NCBI GenBank assembly: GCA_028023455.1
Contig: JAQFVV010012435.1
Location: forward strand, 1,054,001 to 1,118,000
Length of the DNA: 64,000 bases
Reading direction: 5' to 3'
From: Epiperipatus broadwayi
Lineage: Eukaryota; Onychophora; Udeonychophora; Euonychophora; Peripatidae
How positions within the stretch are numbered: position 1 is the first letter of the stretch; every line of letters begins with the position of its first letter. Both the position numbers and the translations under genes were made by a program. Under the pieces are notes generated by a model, which did not search any database, was not told the origin of the DNA, and saw only the letters and a program-made list of their open reading frames with translations. Of this stretch, positions 23,486 to 36,245 are shown piece by piece.

Positions 23486-26400
23486 ATTGTTCCCAAGTTT
23501 GCCAAAGTTCCAGTAGGTTCAATTCATTTAAGCAATAATACAAGTTTTAACCGGTTATGGAATCACGTAAGTGATACACAGTAATTCAATAAATATAACT
23601 CAGGTATGCAGACGTAGGTTTTATCCACTTTCATTTCTGGTTTGATGTTAGTGCATGTTTAAACAAACTAAGTGAATATGGTCTAGCAGGGCACCACAGT
23701 TATCTGAATCTAGACACGGTTATATCTAATAACCTTTTCACATGTACTGGTTTGAATCCCTTTTGGTCTTTATTTCTAATAAAATGAGAGTTTTGCTTTT
23801 TGAGCCATATCACTATAAGCACTAATATTTAGGTAAAAGTAAACATCTATAAACCAAAGTGGAGTTATTGACATAAATCATTTCTCAGACCTTAGCATAA
23901 CAAATGTGTTTCAATATTTTTATAGTTTACTAGCTCAGATTTATATAACTAATTTAGGATGGCATTCACTCATCCTTGCATGAAATAGATGATGATGTGG
24001 TTATAATAATACTAAGAAATCACTAAATATTATAAATCAATATTTATTTATGGCCTTTAAACATTTAAAGTCATTAATTAAATGATGACATGATGATGAT
24101 GATAATAATAATGACAATGACAAGTTTCAACTACAGCTCTAGGACTAAGCCTAAACATAAAACTAATTTATACAAAGAAATTCATAATTATTGTTAATCT
24201 TAGCATATTTAATCATATCTTAAACAACTAATATTCAACCATTGATGATGATGAATAATCACACTTAACAAAGCTACACTTAATGAATATATACGCCCGT
24301 TTAATAAAACAAACTAATATTTATTACTACATTTCTAACATATACATAAAAATTTCTAGGTAAATATGAAAATTGACATGAATAATAATAATAATAATAA
24401 TTGATTATATAACAATCCTCGATTAATTTTAAGTTCTTCCCCTTTCCCTTCAAATGTATATTGTATTAAGTGGGATGTCACATTGACCATGATTTTCACT
24501 CCATGAAAAAGTTTTCAAGAAAAAATATTATCTGCTCATTAGCACACATACTTTATAAATCTAACATGTAAGGAGAATGTTAAAAAATGTTAATAGAATT
24601 GAAACAATTTTAGAAAGTTTTAAATTTTTTCCCCTCTCTACCTGAAATGCTATACTAACTTGAAACAAATAATCCAATATTCTAATACTACTTGTTACTT
24701 CACATTCACTCGCAATTATACACATATAAAATTTATTATGTATGTGTGTTTTATCCCATAATAACAAATTTATTTAAACCAAATAATAATAATATATTAG
24801 TTAAAAAAAATCATAATACCTAAAAAATTATATTACTTTCATATTTCATAATGTAAAATTAATAAACATATAATTTTGATACTTCAAGATAATTTATGAA
24901 GTCAAGTTATTATTAGTAAGACATTCTTGTTATTAATCGATCTGAATAGTCTTTAAAAGTTCTTTAAATAAAATATACCACTCTATTGCTAAAAGTTTAT
25001 TAAGACTATATCCAAGAAAATAGATATAAAAGTCATATTAGATTTTTGTTTGGGATTCCAAGGTTAAACTTGTCTTGTATAATGTCTATATTTCTGCAGC
25101 TACCATTTCATTTTACATGGAAAATCTCTTTCTTGAGGTGTATAACTATTTGATGATGATGACTCTATTGAGGTTATTTGCTTTAGTGGACAATTTGGAA
25201 ATCATTATATTAATTTTTTTCTCCTGTCAAGAGGATAAATAAGTTGTTTTCACATATAAATTTTCTTGAGTTTAAATAGTTGTTGTAAAATAATTGGACT
25301 TATGATTAATATTTATCAGTAGATTAATTCATCTTCTTTGAAAGTTTTCTTCTATTAAAAAATCTTATTTTCTGGTAGTTGAAAAGTGTAGATATTATTT
25401 TAGAACATCTTTCTTTCCAGTGATGGCCAGATGGTCAGCAAAGATGGGACATACATATAGTTTTTCTAGCACATTTTTATATTTAACACAATTTAATAGT
25501 TTAATAATCTGAATATAATCACAAAATAAAATAATCCAGAAGCTTTTTATATAATTTGTAGCTAACTTAAATAGAGATAGCGCACTGTATTTTTGGACAA
25601 TTGTTTAATTAGATTCTAATTTATTTTCAACTAAATATTTTTCAACTAAAGTTTAACCTTTTCCAGACTTTTGTTTTAAAAAATAGACTTAATCCTTATT
25701 TCCTTTCTTTTTTACATTTAGGTAACATTTCAATCTTTGAGTTCCTTCTTTAGATCTTAAGATAAGACAATTTCAAAATTAGAGCTCTCACCCATTATAA
25801 GCTCCAAAGTGAAAAAATCATTTACAAAAAATTGCTACAAGATAAATATCTGATTAAACCGATTTCCTCTTTCAACATAAAATTGTACAAAAAAATAATT
25901 TGACAGATTTAATCCTTCCTTTTCTTTCAATATTTAGTAAATGTAAATTTCTGTATGTAATGTAACACATCCTTCATTCTTTCAAATATTCATAAACTAA
26001 CATTAAATAATATAATTGCTAGCTTAGTAATTATAACCCTATTATTTAAAATTAAATCTGTAACTTTTAAACCAATTACATTTATAGAAAAGAAAATAGA
26101 AGATAGAATAAGACATTAGATTGATCAAGCATAGGTTAGTTTTAAAGAAAGTTAAAATGTTGAATATTTGAAATATAAAACAATTAAATAGTTTACACAT
26201 ACATTGCCTATACGTATGCATTATAACTTTGCTTTTTAAAGAAAATTTAAAATTTTAAATATTAAATGTGTGTACTGCTCTTTTTGAGATTTATTAACAC
26301 ACAAACAAGTAAAGCATATAATTGTTGTCCCACTCTTTCTCTGTTTAAAGCTTTTAGAACTGGACCTTGTAGGGTTTAAACTTGGATGCCCTACAACTTC

Positions 26401-28188
26401 CTTTATGGTTATATAAAAATTTGATGATGATTTTGTTTTACACTTTTTTACATGCACATTACTATAAATTTGGCTAGTGACCAAATTGTAATGGCACAAT
26501 ATAGATCACCCATTTTCTACTCTGTGTAAGCTAGCACTACTTATTGAGAGCTTGAGTTGTCAGTGACATCTGGTGGACATTGGGAACTAAAGCAAACCAC
26601 AGATAATGCTAGAATACAGAGAGGAAAAACACTCTTGTTGATAGAATGAGCTTTGAAAGACAAACATTGTTATGTATTATGATATAAAGAAAAAAGCATT
26701 TTTTCATATATATATATATTAATTTAAATTTAAACTAATTTAATTTAAAACCTTCATTGAAAAAAATTAAATTAATTTAATTTAAAAACTTCATTTAAAC
26801 TAAGTCAAATATAGAAAGTCATTTAATGTATTTTGAAATAAACTAAGCCTTATACTCTCTGTATATCCTTTTTTTTTTTCATTTGAATTTCCATTACATT
26901 AAAGAAATAGTATAAGACTTTCCTATGATTAGCATAAAATTAGGTCCATTACATTAAAAAAACCAATGCTTCTGCTAATGATCAAGTATAGATATTTAAA
27001 AATAGTTATTTAGACCATATGAAAATATTTTATATAAGAAAAAGCATGGTCTCTAGCAAACATGAACAGCCAAATCATTATTTATTGGACAGCAAAAGAT
27101 TTCTCTTTTGGTAACCATTAGCTGTTAAATATAATAACAAATTCAGACATGACTCAAATATACACAATAGTAATGTCATTTTGGTATTACATCATGTAAG
27201 GATTGAATTTGTGAGACTTTACTATGCTGTTTCCTATTAAGATATTTTTTATATGATTTAATAACTATTTTCAAATAAATTACACAGACAGCATAAGATT
27301 ACCATTTCCTATGCTTAATATTGTATGGAGAGTTTTACGACCTGTTACTAATTATACTATAAGTGATTATTTATTTATATATGTAGTAGATTATATCAAA
27401 AATTGTATATATATATAATTAATAATGCATGATTTTAGCACTTGATTAATTATGAAAAATATTAAAATTCACTGAAGTTCAGTACAACTACTTTACAAGA
27501 TATAAACAATAAGGCATAGAGATCAGTATCTCATCAATTTCACAAGCAGAAAACTTCATTCTATGCTTGACCTTTTCACATTAATTATATATATATAAAC
27601 TATGACTTTCCATTTTTGAATTTACCACGCCCTGTGTTATTAATTTTTGAAAAATAATTACAGAGTAATTAGTAAATTATTTTATTGAATATATATTACT
27701 TCATATTTATTTATGTAAACAGTGTTCAGATTACCACTGAAATAATATTTGCAAAAAAACAATAATAATCATTTATTTTTACTTCCTTGACTTTCTCTTT
27801 TAATCCATAAAATATGTTTTTAATAAAACTACTGTAGAAAATATAGAAAATATGATATGTCACTGTCATAGTTCCTTATCAAAGTTAATACTCTTGATAT
27901 CACTGTTATCCAATCAGTAATCTGTATTTTGGCATTTTTCAGAATTTGATAACAACCTACATCTAAATTTTGGCAGTCCAAATTTTAATTGCTATGGAAA
28001 TGCTTATAGGGTTAAATGCCATTTTGTAATCTGAAAATTTAATACAAAATCCCAATTCAACCTCAATTAAAGATTAATTTATTTGTTTTCTTTTAATTTT
28101 ACATAGTCGTGTGAAATCAATGGTACTGATTTAAGTATTCTCACAGACATTTTGAATTCTAAGAACTGCTCAAAACTTCCCCTGACAC
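23486..28188. other. AT-rich gene desert
   Basis: No gene was recognised over 4.7 kb. Seen here: GAT/AAT trinucleotide tracts near 24083-24120 and 24381-24402, and an A/T-only tandem of TAATTTAATTTAAAA blocks at 26736-26800. The longest open frame is 87 codons (26236-26499, minus) and looks like chance. Confidence 0.4.
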
Positions 28189-28196
28189 ATCTAGGT

Positions 28197-28689
28197 CAGG
28201 GGTGGGCAATTGTTTTGGCTTGGAGGCCGCATAGGTGGGTGGAGGGTTGCATTGGGGGCCACTTTGTGGAAGTGAAGGTTAGCGGAGGGCTGCATCTTTT
28301 TTTCATGACACAATAAACATACTGCTTTATTCCCTGTATTACCAAAGAAATATTTGTTTGTCCATTCTTCATTAAACACATGACATTCATTACCAATTTT
28401 ACATTTTTTTGGAGCATTCATGGTTTCACTAAAGTTGGGACTGTATATCTTTGCTAATTCAAAGACAAAATTGAAATTAATCAGATCAACTGGAAAAGCA
28501 CTGCACATCGTATCTATACTGTGCATGTGTATTGATGTGGTCATCCTAGTGGAAAATATGAAATGAATATTCAGTCACGCAACGGGAAGGAAATCTCAGT
28601 CCAAGGTGGATTTTTCTGATTGTCTTGGCCCGCATAAAAACTCTTAGTGGGCTGCATGTGGCCCTTGGGCCACTATTTTCCCATCCCTG
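28197..28689 (-). mobile_element. hAT element, internally deleted, perfect 8-bp target duplication
   Basis: Ends are CAGGGGTGGGCAA and TTTTCCCATCCCTG, imperfect inverted repeats. ATCTAGGT flanks exactly on both sides (28189-28196 and 28690-28697). Subterminal GGCCGC, GGGCTGCATGTGGCCC and similar blocks are typical of Charlie-like hAT elements. It keeps only the beginning of a transposase gene on the minus strand, so it is a non-autonomous deletion derivative. Confidence 0.88.
28296..28421 (-). pseudogene. hAT transposase N-terminal fragment (BED-type zinc-finger start)
   Basis: From a methionine at 28421 the frame reads MNAPKKCKIGNECHVFNEEW, then TNKYFF, then KAVCLLCHEKK. In Charlie-type hAT transposases and their domesticated relatives (ZBED and GTF2IRD2-like proteins), the protein begins this way. 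An FxxxWxxKYFF segment precedes the first CxxC pair of a BED-like zinc finger. The frame loses homology right after CLLCHEK, where it runs into the other terminal region of the element. The HxxxH half of the finger and the catalytic domain are missing through internal deletion. It cannot encode an active transposase. Confidence 0.7.
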
Positions 28690-28769
28690 ATCTAGGTGAT
28701 AAATGACATCCCATTTGCTTTTAGTTTTTCAAAATTTATTCATTCATCCCATTTTTTATATATTGGTTT

Positions 28770-28990
28770 TTTTAGTCATGTGATTTGATCGAGAATAGCA
28801 GTACAACATTTGCACTTTAATTTTTTTATTATAGATGTAAATTGCAATTTTGTAATGAACAGTTATATAGTGATAACATGTGGATTATTCAATGTCATTT
28901 ATCCCCTGGATGTATCAGTGGTAGTTTGGGTGGTTTTTAGAATTTCAAAATGGCCAGGATATCATTCTAAATCAGTACCAAATCAACTTC
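28770..28990 (+). repeat. Interspersed repeat shared with the 53.8 kb arm
   Basis: TCATGTGATTTGATC, then AAATTGCAATTTT, then TTTATC..TGGATGTATCAGTGG follow the same order as 53816-53990, where the text reads CATATGATTTGATC, AAATTGCGATTTTT and TTTATCACTTGGTTGTGTC. It is a third copy of the family that makes the large inverted arms at 45.9-54 kb. Confidence 0.6.
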
Positions 28991-31570
28991 AACCTTTTTA
29001 AATCCATGTGTAATGCCTTCTTAAAATATACTTATAATCTCCATTCCACTATTATATATTTCTGGAACATATAACTAACGAAACCGGAATAAGACAAATG
29101 TCTACCAATTATATGATACACCTTTTAGATGTTTGATATATAGCTTTATCAACAGTTTCTCTAATGTTTTACTTTCTTCTTTTAAGACGTCAATAACATT
29201 TTTATTATTAAATAATAGATGTTTGATATTAAATAATATGTTGATATTTAATAATACACATATTCATAAGTTTTCCCCAAAGCTTATTGTTAAATTTTTT
29301 TTATAAACACTGTTCACTTTTTTTATATGTAAATTTTAACATTTTTATTTGATAACATTATTGATAAAGTAAAACTGAGGGATAGATTTTTTTTTATTAT
29401 TTATCACCCTCTTAACCTAACTTATTCCACTTTTTCATATTTAATTAAAAGAATTTAATTAATTATATAAAAACAAAAATTAATTAAAACTTTTAAAGTA
29501 ATGTACAAAATTACTGATAATCTCAAAGGATTTGTCACAATTGTTGTGAAAATTTAAAAAAAAAAAGTTTTAATCAGTAATTGATTAGAAGTAAAAAAAA
29601 AAAAAATATGACTAAGAAAATTATAAATTTGAAAGGATTAGTCAATTTTGTGGAGGTTTTTTAAAACTGATTCTGTTGTAAACCCCCCCCCCCCCCGAAA
29701 GAATATTGGAATAAAATTAAAAATTACAGATTGGTGAAGAATATAAAAAATATTGTACAGTAGTTCAACTTATTCATTGGTTTGGCTTCCAGGCCTTTCC
29801 CAATGCTGTAAAAAATTATATGATGATTATTTTCATTTTTAAAATGTATACATGAAGAAACTAATATAAATATTTAGCAAAAACAAAATATCGCAGTTAT
29901 AAAAAAGACAGTACAGTAATAAATCAAGAGAGAGACAGAAAGAGGGAAAGAACAACAACATAGCACATTGAATGAATGTTCAAAGCACTCTGACAGTGCA
30001 AAATGAGAAAATAAGTGAATGGGAAATGATTTATGATAGAATTCTTATAAATAGGTATACACATGTGTCCATGGATATAAAGAGTGATTGTACATACTTT
30101 ACAAATTATAGAAGGAAAGCAGATAAATTTCTATCCCAAATACAATTTCAACTAATTTATTATTGATTGCACAGTCTTAAGCAAGATCTCAATTAAGGAC
30201 ACAGTCTTTCCAATTATGAAGATCTTGAATACATTATAAGCTTCCATATCATTGCACCCAAACTATCATGCCATGGTTGATCATATACTTAAAAATATTA
30301 GCAACTTAAACAAGAGCAAGTCTTATACTAAAATGTTATGTATATATCAACAGTAGAATGACAAAAAGCCATAAAGAACAAAGCATAGTAAAATACATCA
30401 CTGCAAATGAAGGAATTAATTGTAGTAAGGCTGGCCACTGTAGTGTTCCAAATATATTGTAGGCATTATGAATACATTAAAATGATATTACTATATTTTA
30501 TATATGTCTAAAATTTGTTTATTTACCATTATCAATCACTGTATAATTTATAAATAAATTGTATATATTTCACTATAAACTCATCAACACTCCTCTACCA
30601 TTTTTGTGTATATTAGTTGAGAAAATAGGTCAGGATTATGATAAAAGATTTATCCATGCAGTAAAAAGAGAAAATAGGAAATTGACAGAATGGAGATGGA
30701 TGGAATGGGCTGTGAGTGTGCTGTGGAAGATATATCTTTTCAGCAAGAAAAGATAAGAAAAGGAAGACTACAGAATGGAGATAGAAAAAAATACTTTTAT
30801 TAAAAACAGTATCTGGACTTATAATGAGCAAACAAAGTAATTTTGCATGGTTACTGCTTATTACTTTCATTTTATAAGATCATTCCTCTAACCATTAAAT
30901 AGTGATAGCAAGGATAATAAAGTTTTGCTCCTGAAATAATACAAGATAAATAAATGAAGTGAGTTTAAGAACTCTGTATTGAATTATTATTGCTTATCAT
31001 TTCACTGAACAGTTTATCATAGTAATAGAGGGATAATTTTGAAAGCTAAAGATGAATAAATCAAACATGTTGTAGTCTACAATATCTCAACAGTAAGTCA
31101 TAAAATTGCTACCAGGATTAGCAATTTATTTTTAAATAGCCAACATATAGCTAACCCAGCTAGATATTTAATGTTAGTAAAACAGTATATAATTATTGTT
31201 AAATGGAGAGAAATATACCAGCAAGATGTACAGATAAGAAATGATGGTTCTATTTTAAAAAAATAATTGTAATGTAATGTGAATTTCATCACTAATGGAG
31301 AGCTGAAGTATAATAAATAAAAACTTAACCAAATTTCAGATTTTCATAAAACACCCTTCAAATGAAATATTGTATATAGTTAAATTCCCCATTGTAAAAA
31401 ATGTTTAGACTATTCTCTCTAACTACAAATATATTTTTGGATTAAAAATAAACTTCAAATTTTTTTACCCTACAGTGGAGCCATCTAATGCAAGTCTAAG
31501 TAATTAGTAGATACTAAATGATATAATAATATATAAATAATTTATTATATATTATGTACTAGATGATGTA
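28991..31570. other. AT-rich stretch with a C14 run
   Basis: A run of 14 cytosines at 29683-29696 stands out in this AT-rich DNA. No gene or transposon was recognised. Several 60-85 codon frames lack any support. Confidence 0.4.
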
Positions 31571-31765
31571 ATAGATGGACAGTTAAAATATTAAACTGGA
31601 TTCCAAGAGATTGTAAAAGACCTAGAAAAAGACCACATGTGAGATGGATGGAGTGTGCTGAGATAATGTGAAGAAAGAAGCTTGAGATTGGAGATGGATT
31701 GAATGTGAGAAGACTTTTATCCTGCAGTGAATTGATAATGGTTAAAAATGATGTTGATAATGCTG
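31571..31765 (+). mobile_element. LINE 3' end fragment
   Basis: Translation gives RWTVKILNWIPRDCKRPRKR and VRWMECAEIM, then, with shifts, FILQ-IDNG. This is the extreme C-terminus of an RTE-like ORF2, where related elements read RGRPxxRW before the stop. TCCTGCAGTGAATTGATAA (31720-31738) matches the reverse complement of 44682-44700. The tail continues with GATG/GATAA-rich sequence. It is the same family as the minus-strand copy at 44.7-45.1 kb. Confidence 0.75.
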
Positions 31766-32379
31766 CAATATTAACACCCCAGACCAGTTTTTGGCATTGT
31801 CTTAATAACCATTTAGTATTAAAGTTGAAACTAATGCAGTTATATATTTAGCCATTACTTTTTCTTCATTTACATTATTCGAGTTAATAATATGAAATTA
31901 AAAATTAAAAAGTCTAAAGTTTTAAACCTAAGCCAACTCAATTGCATACTTATGTGCATCTGATATCAGTTTAGTTTTTATATAACTGAGGTCTTTAAAA
32001 AAGAAATTAATCTGATGTCAGATCTATATGATATGCAAATAAATTAGCTTGAGTTCTAAACGTTGACATTTTTTTAATTTTCAAGCTAAGGTTGAATAAA
32101 ATAAAAAGTAATAAGGAGCTTTCATATACATATATATGTTACATTAGTTTCAGCTTTGTATAGCAAGTTCTCACTGATAAAGACAAAATCTAGAAAATCA
32201 TTCTGAAGAAGTGAATATTATAGCACTAAAACACTTGATGTAGATAATCCTAAAGAAGGGTGAAATAAATTTATTCGGGAAAGTTCATAACTTAAGGTTA
32301 TGATGTTAATGAACTAGACTTCTAGAGTGCCTGATTTCCAAGTAAAATAATCTATATTCATAACTACCATCTTTTTCAG
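31766..32379. other. AT-rich stretch, nothing recognised
   Basis: No gene, repeat end or tandem array was recognised here. Confidence 0.35.
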
Positions 32380-33240
32380 TGTATGTGTTGCACTTCTTTC
32401 CCCTCAAAATATCCCTAAAATATAGGGTGTGTCTTATATGGCAATAATCAAAATTATGATTTGAAATTTCAATCACTAAAACTTCTGGCTTATATTAATA
32501 TGCATTTATATATAAAAGTGTGTATGTGCGTGTTCATCCTAAGAGATAGATTGATGAAAGGAGGGGGTGATTTTGTGGATAGACAATGTGTGGTCTAAGC
32601 ATCCTAGTGGATTGATGAAGAAACCTGCCTTTCTAGTATGGGATCAGTTTCAAAGTCACAGAACAGAAACTGTGAAAAATAAAATCAACCAACTAAAAAC
32701 TCAACTATCTGTAATACCAGGTGGCCTAATGAATCAGCTTCAAACTTTAGATGTTTACATTAATGACACATTTAAAGGATTCAAGAAAGAGAAATGGAAC
32801 AATTGAATGCAATATACAGATTTTGGTGTGATACTATTAGGAAAAAGGATGAGGCCTAGCATTTTGCAGATTTGTGAATGGGTCAAAATATTATGAGATG
32901 CTGTGAAACATGAGACAGTTGTAAAGTCATTTAAAAAATGGGAATTATTAACTCACTTGATGGCACAGAGGGTGACGTGATATACAAAGACACAGTTTTT
33001 TTAAGAAGAGGCTTCAAGTGATTCTTCATATAGTTCTGGAGATGAATTTCTAGGTTTTGAGGATGAAAATTAGTTACATTTTTTGTAGGCATAAATATCT
33101 AACTATCAAATTAGTACAGTAAATCATTATGAAAATGTATGAAAAAATGTAGAAAATTATTATTATTATGTGTATAAAAAAGAGATGCGTCTTATAAGCT
33201 GCCGTGTCCTATATACCGGCAAATACGGTATACAGTATAC
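32380..33240 (+). mobile_element. pogo/Tigger-like DNA transposon, internally deleted
   Basis: The right end at 33186-33230 reads GCGTCTTATAAGC, then TATACCGGCAAATACGGTA, a terminal sequence style seen in Tigger-like pogo elements. Near the left end GGGTGTGTCTTATATGGC (32424-32441) resembles the reverse complement of that subterminal block. Between them lies the C-terminal half of a transposase. The left boundary is approximate. The N-terminal DNA-binding part is missing, so the copy is a deletion derivative. Confidence 0.65.
32531..33075 (+). pseudogene. pogo/Tigger-like DDE transposase, C-terminal half, broken
   Basis: A remnant VHPK (about 32535) precedes ILWIDNVWSKHPSGLMKKPA, then LVWDQFQSH, then LSVIPGGLMNQLQTLDVYIN and FKGFKKEKWN (32567-32806). 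These match the DDE_1 family. The D of VWDQ is the second catalytic aspartate and the D of LDVYIN the third, 35 residues apart. After a stop the frame shifts and continues with VVKSFKKWELL and DSSYSSGDEFLGFEDEN to a stop near 33075, the usual acidic C-terminus of these proteins. The first catalytic Asp and the helix-turn-helix CENP-B-like domains are absent. It is inactive. Confidence 0.8.
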
Positions 33241-33244
33241 CATA

Positions 33245-34097
33245 ATTGATGTATTAGATATAATTTTCAATTTTATTAGTTAATAATTATATAGGCCTAA
33301 ATAAATACTTCTTTAAGAATAATCTAATGAAAAATATATTGATAAAAGATATATAATAAAGAACTATGCTATCATTTTGTATTGAATAATTTACTTAGCC
33401 AATTGATCATAAAATTTTTATTAATTCCACCTATATACATTTAAAGCGTATTATTTTGTATATAATTTTTTTAATAAATTTTATTATAACAAATTATATT
33501 CTGTTTGTTTACAAACAGTACCCAGAATTCATGGATTAATTTATTTTCAAATATTTTTTTAAACTTATCTAATTCTTTCAACAGGAATTCATAAGAAATG
33601 GACATTACTGTAGAAATAAAAGATTTGTCAGTTTAGATATATGTTCCACATGTTGTTCAAGTATGTTTTGTTTTGCATACTTTTAGAATGTTTTAAAAGT
33701 TCAACAATTAAAAGCTAAAATATTTTATCTATGATGGCTTCTGACTTTAAAAATTTTTGGAATTTTAAAAACATAACGGAATTTTTTCAACTTTTCTTCT
33801 TGTTTATCTTTTCCATACATATAATGGTTTCTATCAAAACAATTTATGACATCAATAAATTGTTTATTTATTTAAAAAAAAAACATTAATGCTACATGTT
33901 ACCAAAAATAAATAATAGAAATAAAACTAATTATTAAAAATAATTCAGTCCAACGCCAATTTAATTATAAATGAAAATGTGATTTTAAAAAGAATTAAAT
34001 TTTTTAGTAAGAATGAAATATTTGAAAAGCTGGAATATTAATCATAATAGTAATTATCATATACTATAACACATCAAATATATATCTCAAATAATAT
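33245..34097. other. AT-rich stretch, nothing recognised
   Basis: No coding or repeat signal was recognised beyond A/T homopolymer tracts. Confidence 0.35.
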
Positions 34098-34957
34098 CAA
34101 ACAAATTTTTAAAAAAATTCTTATTTTTCTTTTCAAAAACTTTAATTTCAAAAACTTTATTTTTTTATATCCTCACTGAATATATATAATATAAACTCCA
34201 ACGTTTCAACTGTTTTTATCTTCTTACCATCATTTTCAAGGATCTGCAACAACAACATGAAAGGATGGTAAAAGGATATTTTTATATAAAAAATATCATA
34301 TTTTAAATAGAATTAATGGAGTAGATAAGGAATGTAATTAGAATGGAATGTTTAAATGGATTTAGGTAAATTGTTAAATATTTTTATAAAAAAAAAAAGG
34401 ATGTCAAGCATTGGTGGTCGAGAGGTCAGTGACAGCTGCTTTACAAGCAGTTGTCCCGGGTTAGCGGGTTCGTTCCCGGCAGATGCTATGACACATGAGA
34501 AAAAAAAAGGATGTTTATATTTGTTTTATATACATTTAAAGCTATAGATTAGAAATGTAGATTTGAGATGGGTTTTTAAATAAAAGGGAGGGGGTCATTT
34601 GAAATTAGGGTTGATTTTTAAATTTGTATAAAAAGTTTCTTGGATGATTTTAAGATTTGTAATTAAATAATGTAAAAAGGAAGTGTAATATAAAATAGTA
34701 GTGGTAGAGAGATGTAAGTAAAATATAATTATGTATAATTAATATAATTGTTAATGTTTACGTTATTATAAGATTAAGGTAATTATGTAATTGAGGTTTA
34801 TCATGTTGTTGTTGTAGATCCTTGAAAATGACTGTAAGAAGATAAAAACAGTTGAAACGTTGGAGTTTATATTATATAAATATATATGTTCAGTAAGGAT
34901 ATAAGAAAATAAAGTTTTTGAAAAGGAAAAAAAGAATTTTTTTTAAAAATTTGTTTA
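34098..34957. mobile_element. Foldback element with ~160-bp inverted arms
   Basis: Arms 34098-34260 and 34801-34957 are inverted copies at high identity. Inner blocks read AACTCCAACGTTTCAACTG and CAGTTGAAACGTTGGAGTT, then TTTTCAAGGATCTGCAACAA and TTGTTGTAGATCCTTGAAAA. The 540-base interior has no coding content and carries a SINE. The GTTGAAACGTTGG motif and AATAAA-containing ends resemble terminal sequences often found with Penelope-like elements, but no RT is present, so the class is an inference. Confidence 0.65.
34405..34500 (+). mobile_element. tRNA-derived SINE, group B
   Basis: Reads TCAAGCATTGGTGGTCGAGA, then GGTCAGTGACAGCTGC, TTTACAAGCAG, TTGTCCCGGGTTAGCGGGTT with box B, and GATGCTATGACACATGAG plus As. 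The flanks AAAAAAAAGGATGT (34391-34404) and AAAAAAAAGGATGT (34501-34514) are an identical 14-bp target duplication; the element's own short A tail merges into the second copy. It lies inside the foldback element and is therefore younger than it. Confidence 0.92.
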
Positions 34958-35287
34958 ATAATAATTATCTAAATATTAGGGTGGTGACAACTTATATGTA
35001 GTTATAACTTGGACTATTTTTCTCATCTAATTAAAATTGCTAAAGATTTTTTAGAAAAACTCAAATATATCTTTCTGGATATATTAACCATTAATAATAA
35101 CAAATAGATTAATATAGAGCATAATATTTTGGTTGGTATTATTCTCTTTTCTTTAGGTACTACTAGTGACCAATGATTGATTGATGACCTTGGATTTCTT
35201 AATGCTGAGTTAAAGTGAACTCTAACTCAGCATTTCTCAACTTTTTACACTGTGACTTAAACAGTGATCCAAGTAATATAAAATTGT

Positions 35288-35385
35288 CAAGTATGGGTGG
35301 TCGAGAGATCAGCACAGCTGCCTTACAAGCAGTTGTCCCAGGTTAGCAGGTTCGCTTCCCAGCTGATGCTATGACACATAAAAAA
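35288..35385 (+). mobile_element. tRNA-derived SINE, group B
   Basis: Reads CAAGTATGGGTGGTCGAGAG, then CAGCTGCCTTACAAGCAG, TTGTCCCAGGTTAGCAGGTT, and GATGCTATGACACAT plus As. AGTAATATAAAATTGT (35272-35287) and AGTATTATAAAATTGT (35386-35401) form a 16-bp target duplication with one mismatch, which fixes both boundaries. Confidence 0.92.
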
Positions 35386-35646
35386 AGTATTATAAAATTG
35401 TTATATTTTGCAATCTAATAAAATAGGACTATCTGTAATAAAAGGATGATGTTTGCATCTATTCTAATATTATTTGTTCAAATCAAATAAATACATTGAT
35501 CAAGCAAAATTAACCATTTCAAAAAATAAGAATTGCTAAAAGTTATATTTATGTCAATCTCTTGCTTAACAAAATTATAATTTCATCAAAAAGTAAAAAT
35601 AGAATAATTAAGAAATAAAATTAATGATATTTAATGACTCAGTTCT

Positions 35647-35740
35647 TTTTTTTCATATGTAAAATGTGTTTGGGAAGTGAACCCAGGCTAGCTGCTTGGA
35701 AGGCAGCTATGCTAACCACTAAGCCACCAACACTTGACAA
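35647..35740 (-). mobile_element. tRNA-Gly(TCC)-like SINE, group C
   Basis: On the minus strand: TCAAGTGTTGGTGGCTTAGT, then GGTTAGCATAGCTGCCTTCC, AAGCAGCTAGCC, box B GGGTTCACTTCCC, and a TTTACATATG tail with As. The head, the anticodon loop with TTCCAA (TCC) and the spacing of box A and box B are those of a class I tRNA-Gly, without the extra variable segment of groups A and B. The acceptor stem is damaged (CAAACACATT instead of a CAACGC match). Confidence 0.85.
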
Positions 35741-36245
35741 TGTTTGCAGTCTCTCAATTTAATTTCAATACTGTTTGCGCTTTATAAAAATAAATATTAT
35801 TTACTAACCAATAAATATTTATATATTTTTTCTATCATTTCATAACCTATAAAAATTTTGGTGTAGCCCAAAAGTTGAAAAAATGGCTAATTAACTAGGC
35901 TATTGTATCAAAGGCTTGCAGCTAAAATTTCTAGTTTACTCCAAAGCCTTTGCCAGAATAGTGTTGGTTGGCCAGAGATCAACTTAAATTCAGTATTTAT
36001 AAATCTAAAAATTAATGAAAATCTAAAGATTAATGGATCAATTCCAGTGCTGTTTTTTTAGTCAGAACAGCAACTTCTTAAGAAAAGAGTAGAATAATAA
36101 CATTGTTTGAAAAAATTGTGTCCCATATTAATCTATGTAACTAATAGTTGAATGTATTTAAAAAAGTATACATAAAGTTTTTTTAAAAAATAGTTAATTT
36201 ATAAATGTGATATCATAATGTTTAAAGATTACATAATAAAGTTTT
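35741..36245. other. AT-rich stretch, nothing recognised
   Basis: No gene or element end was recognised. Confidence 0.35.
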
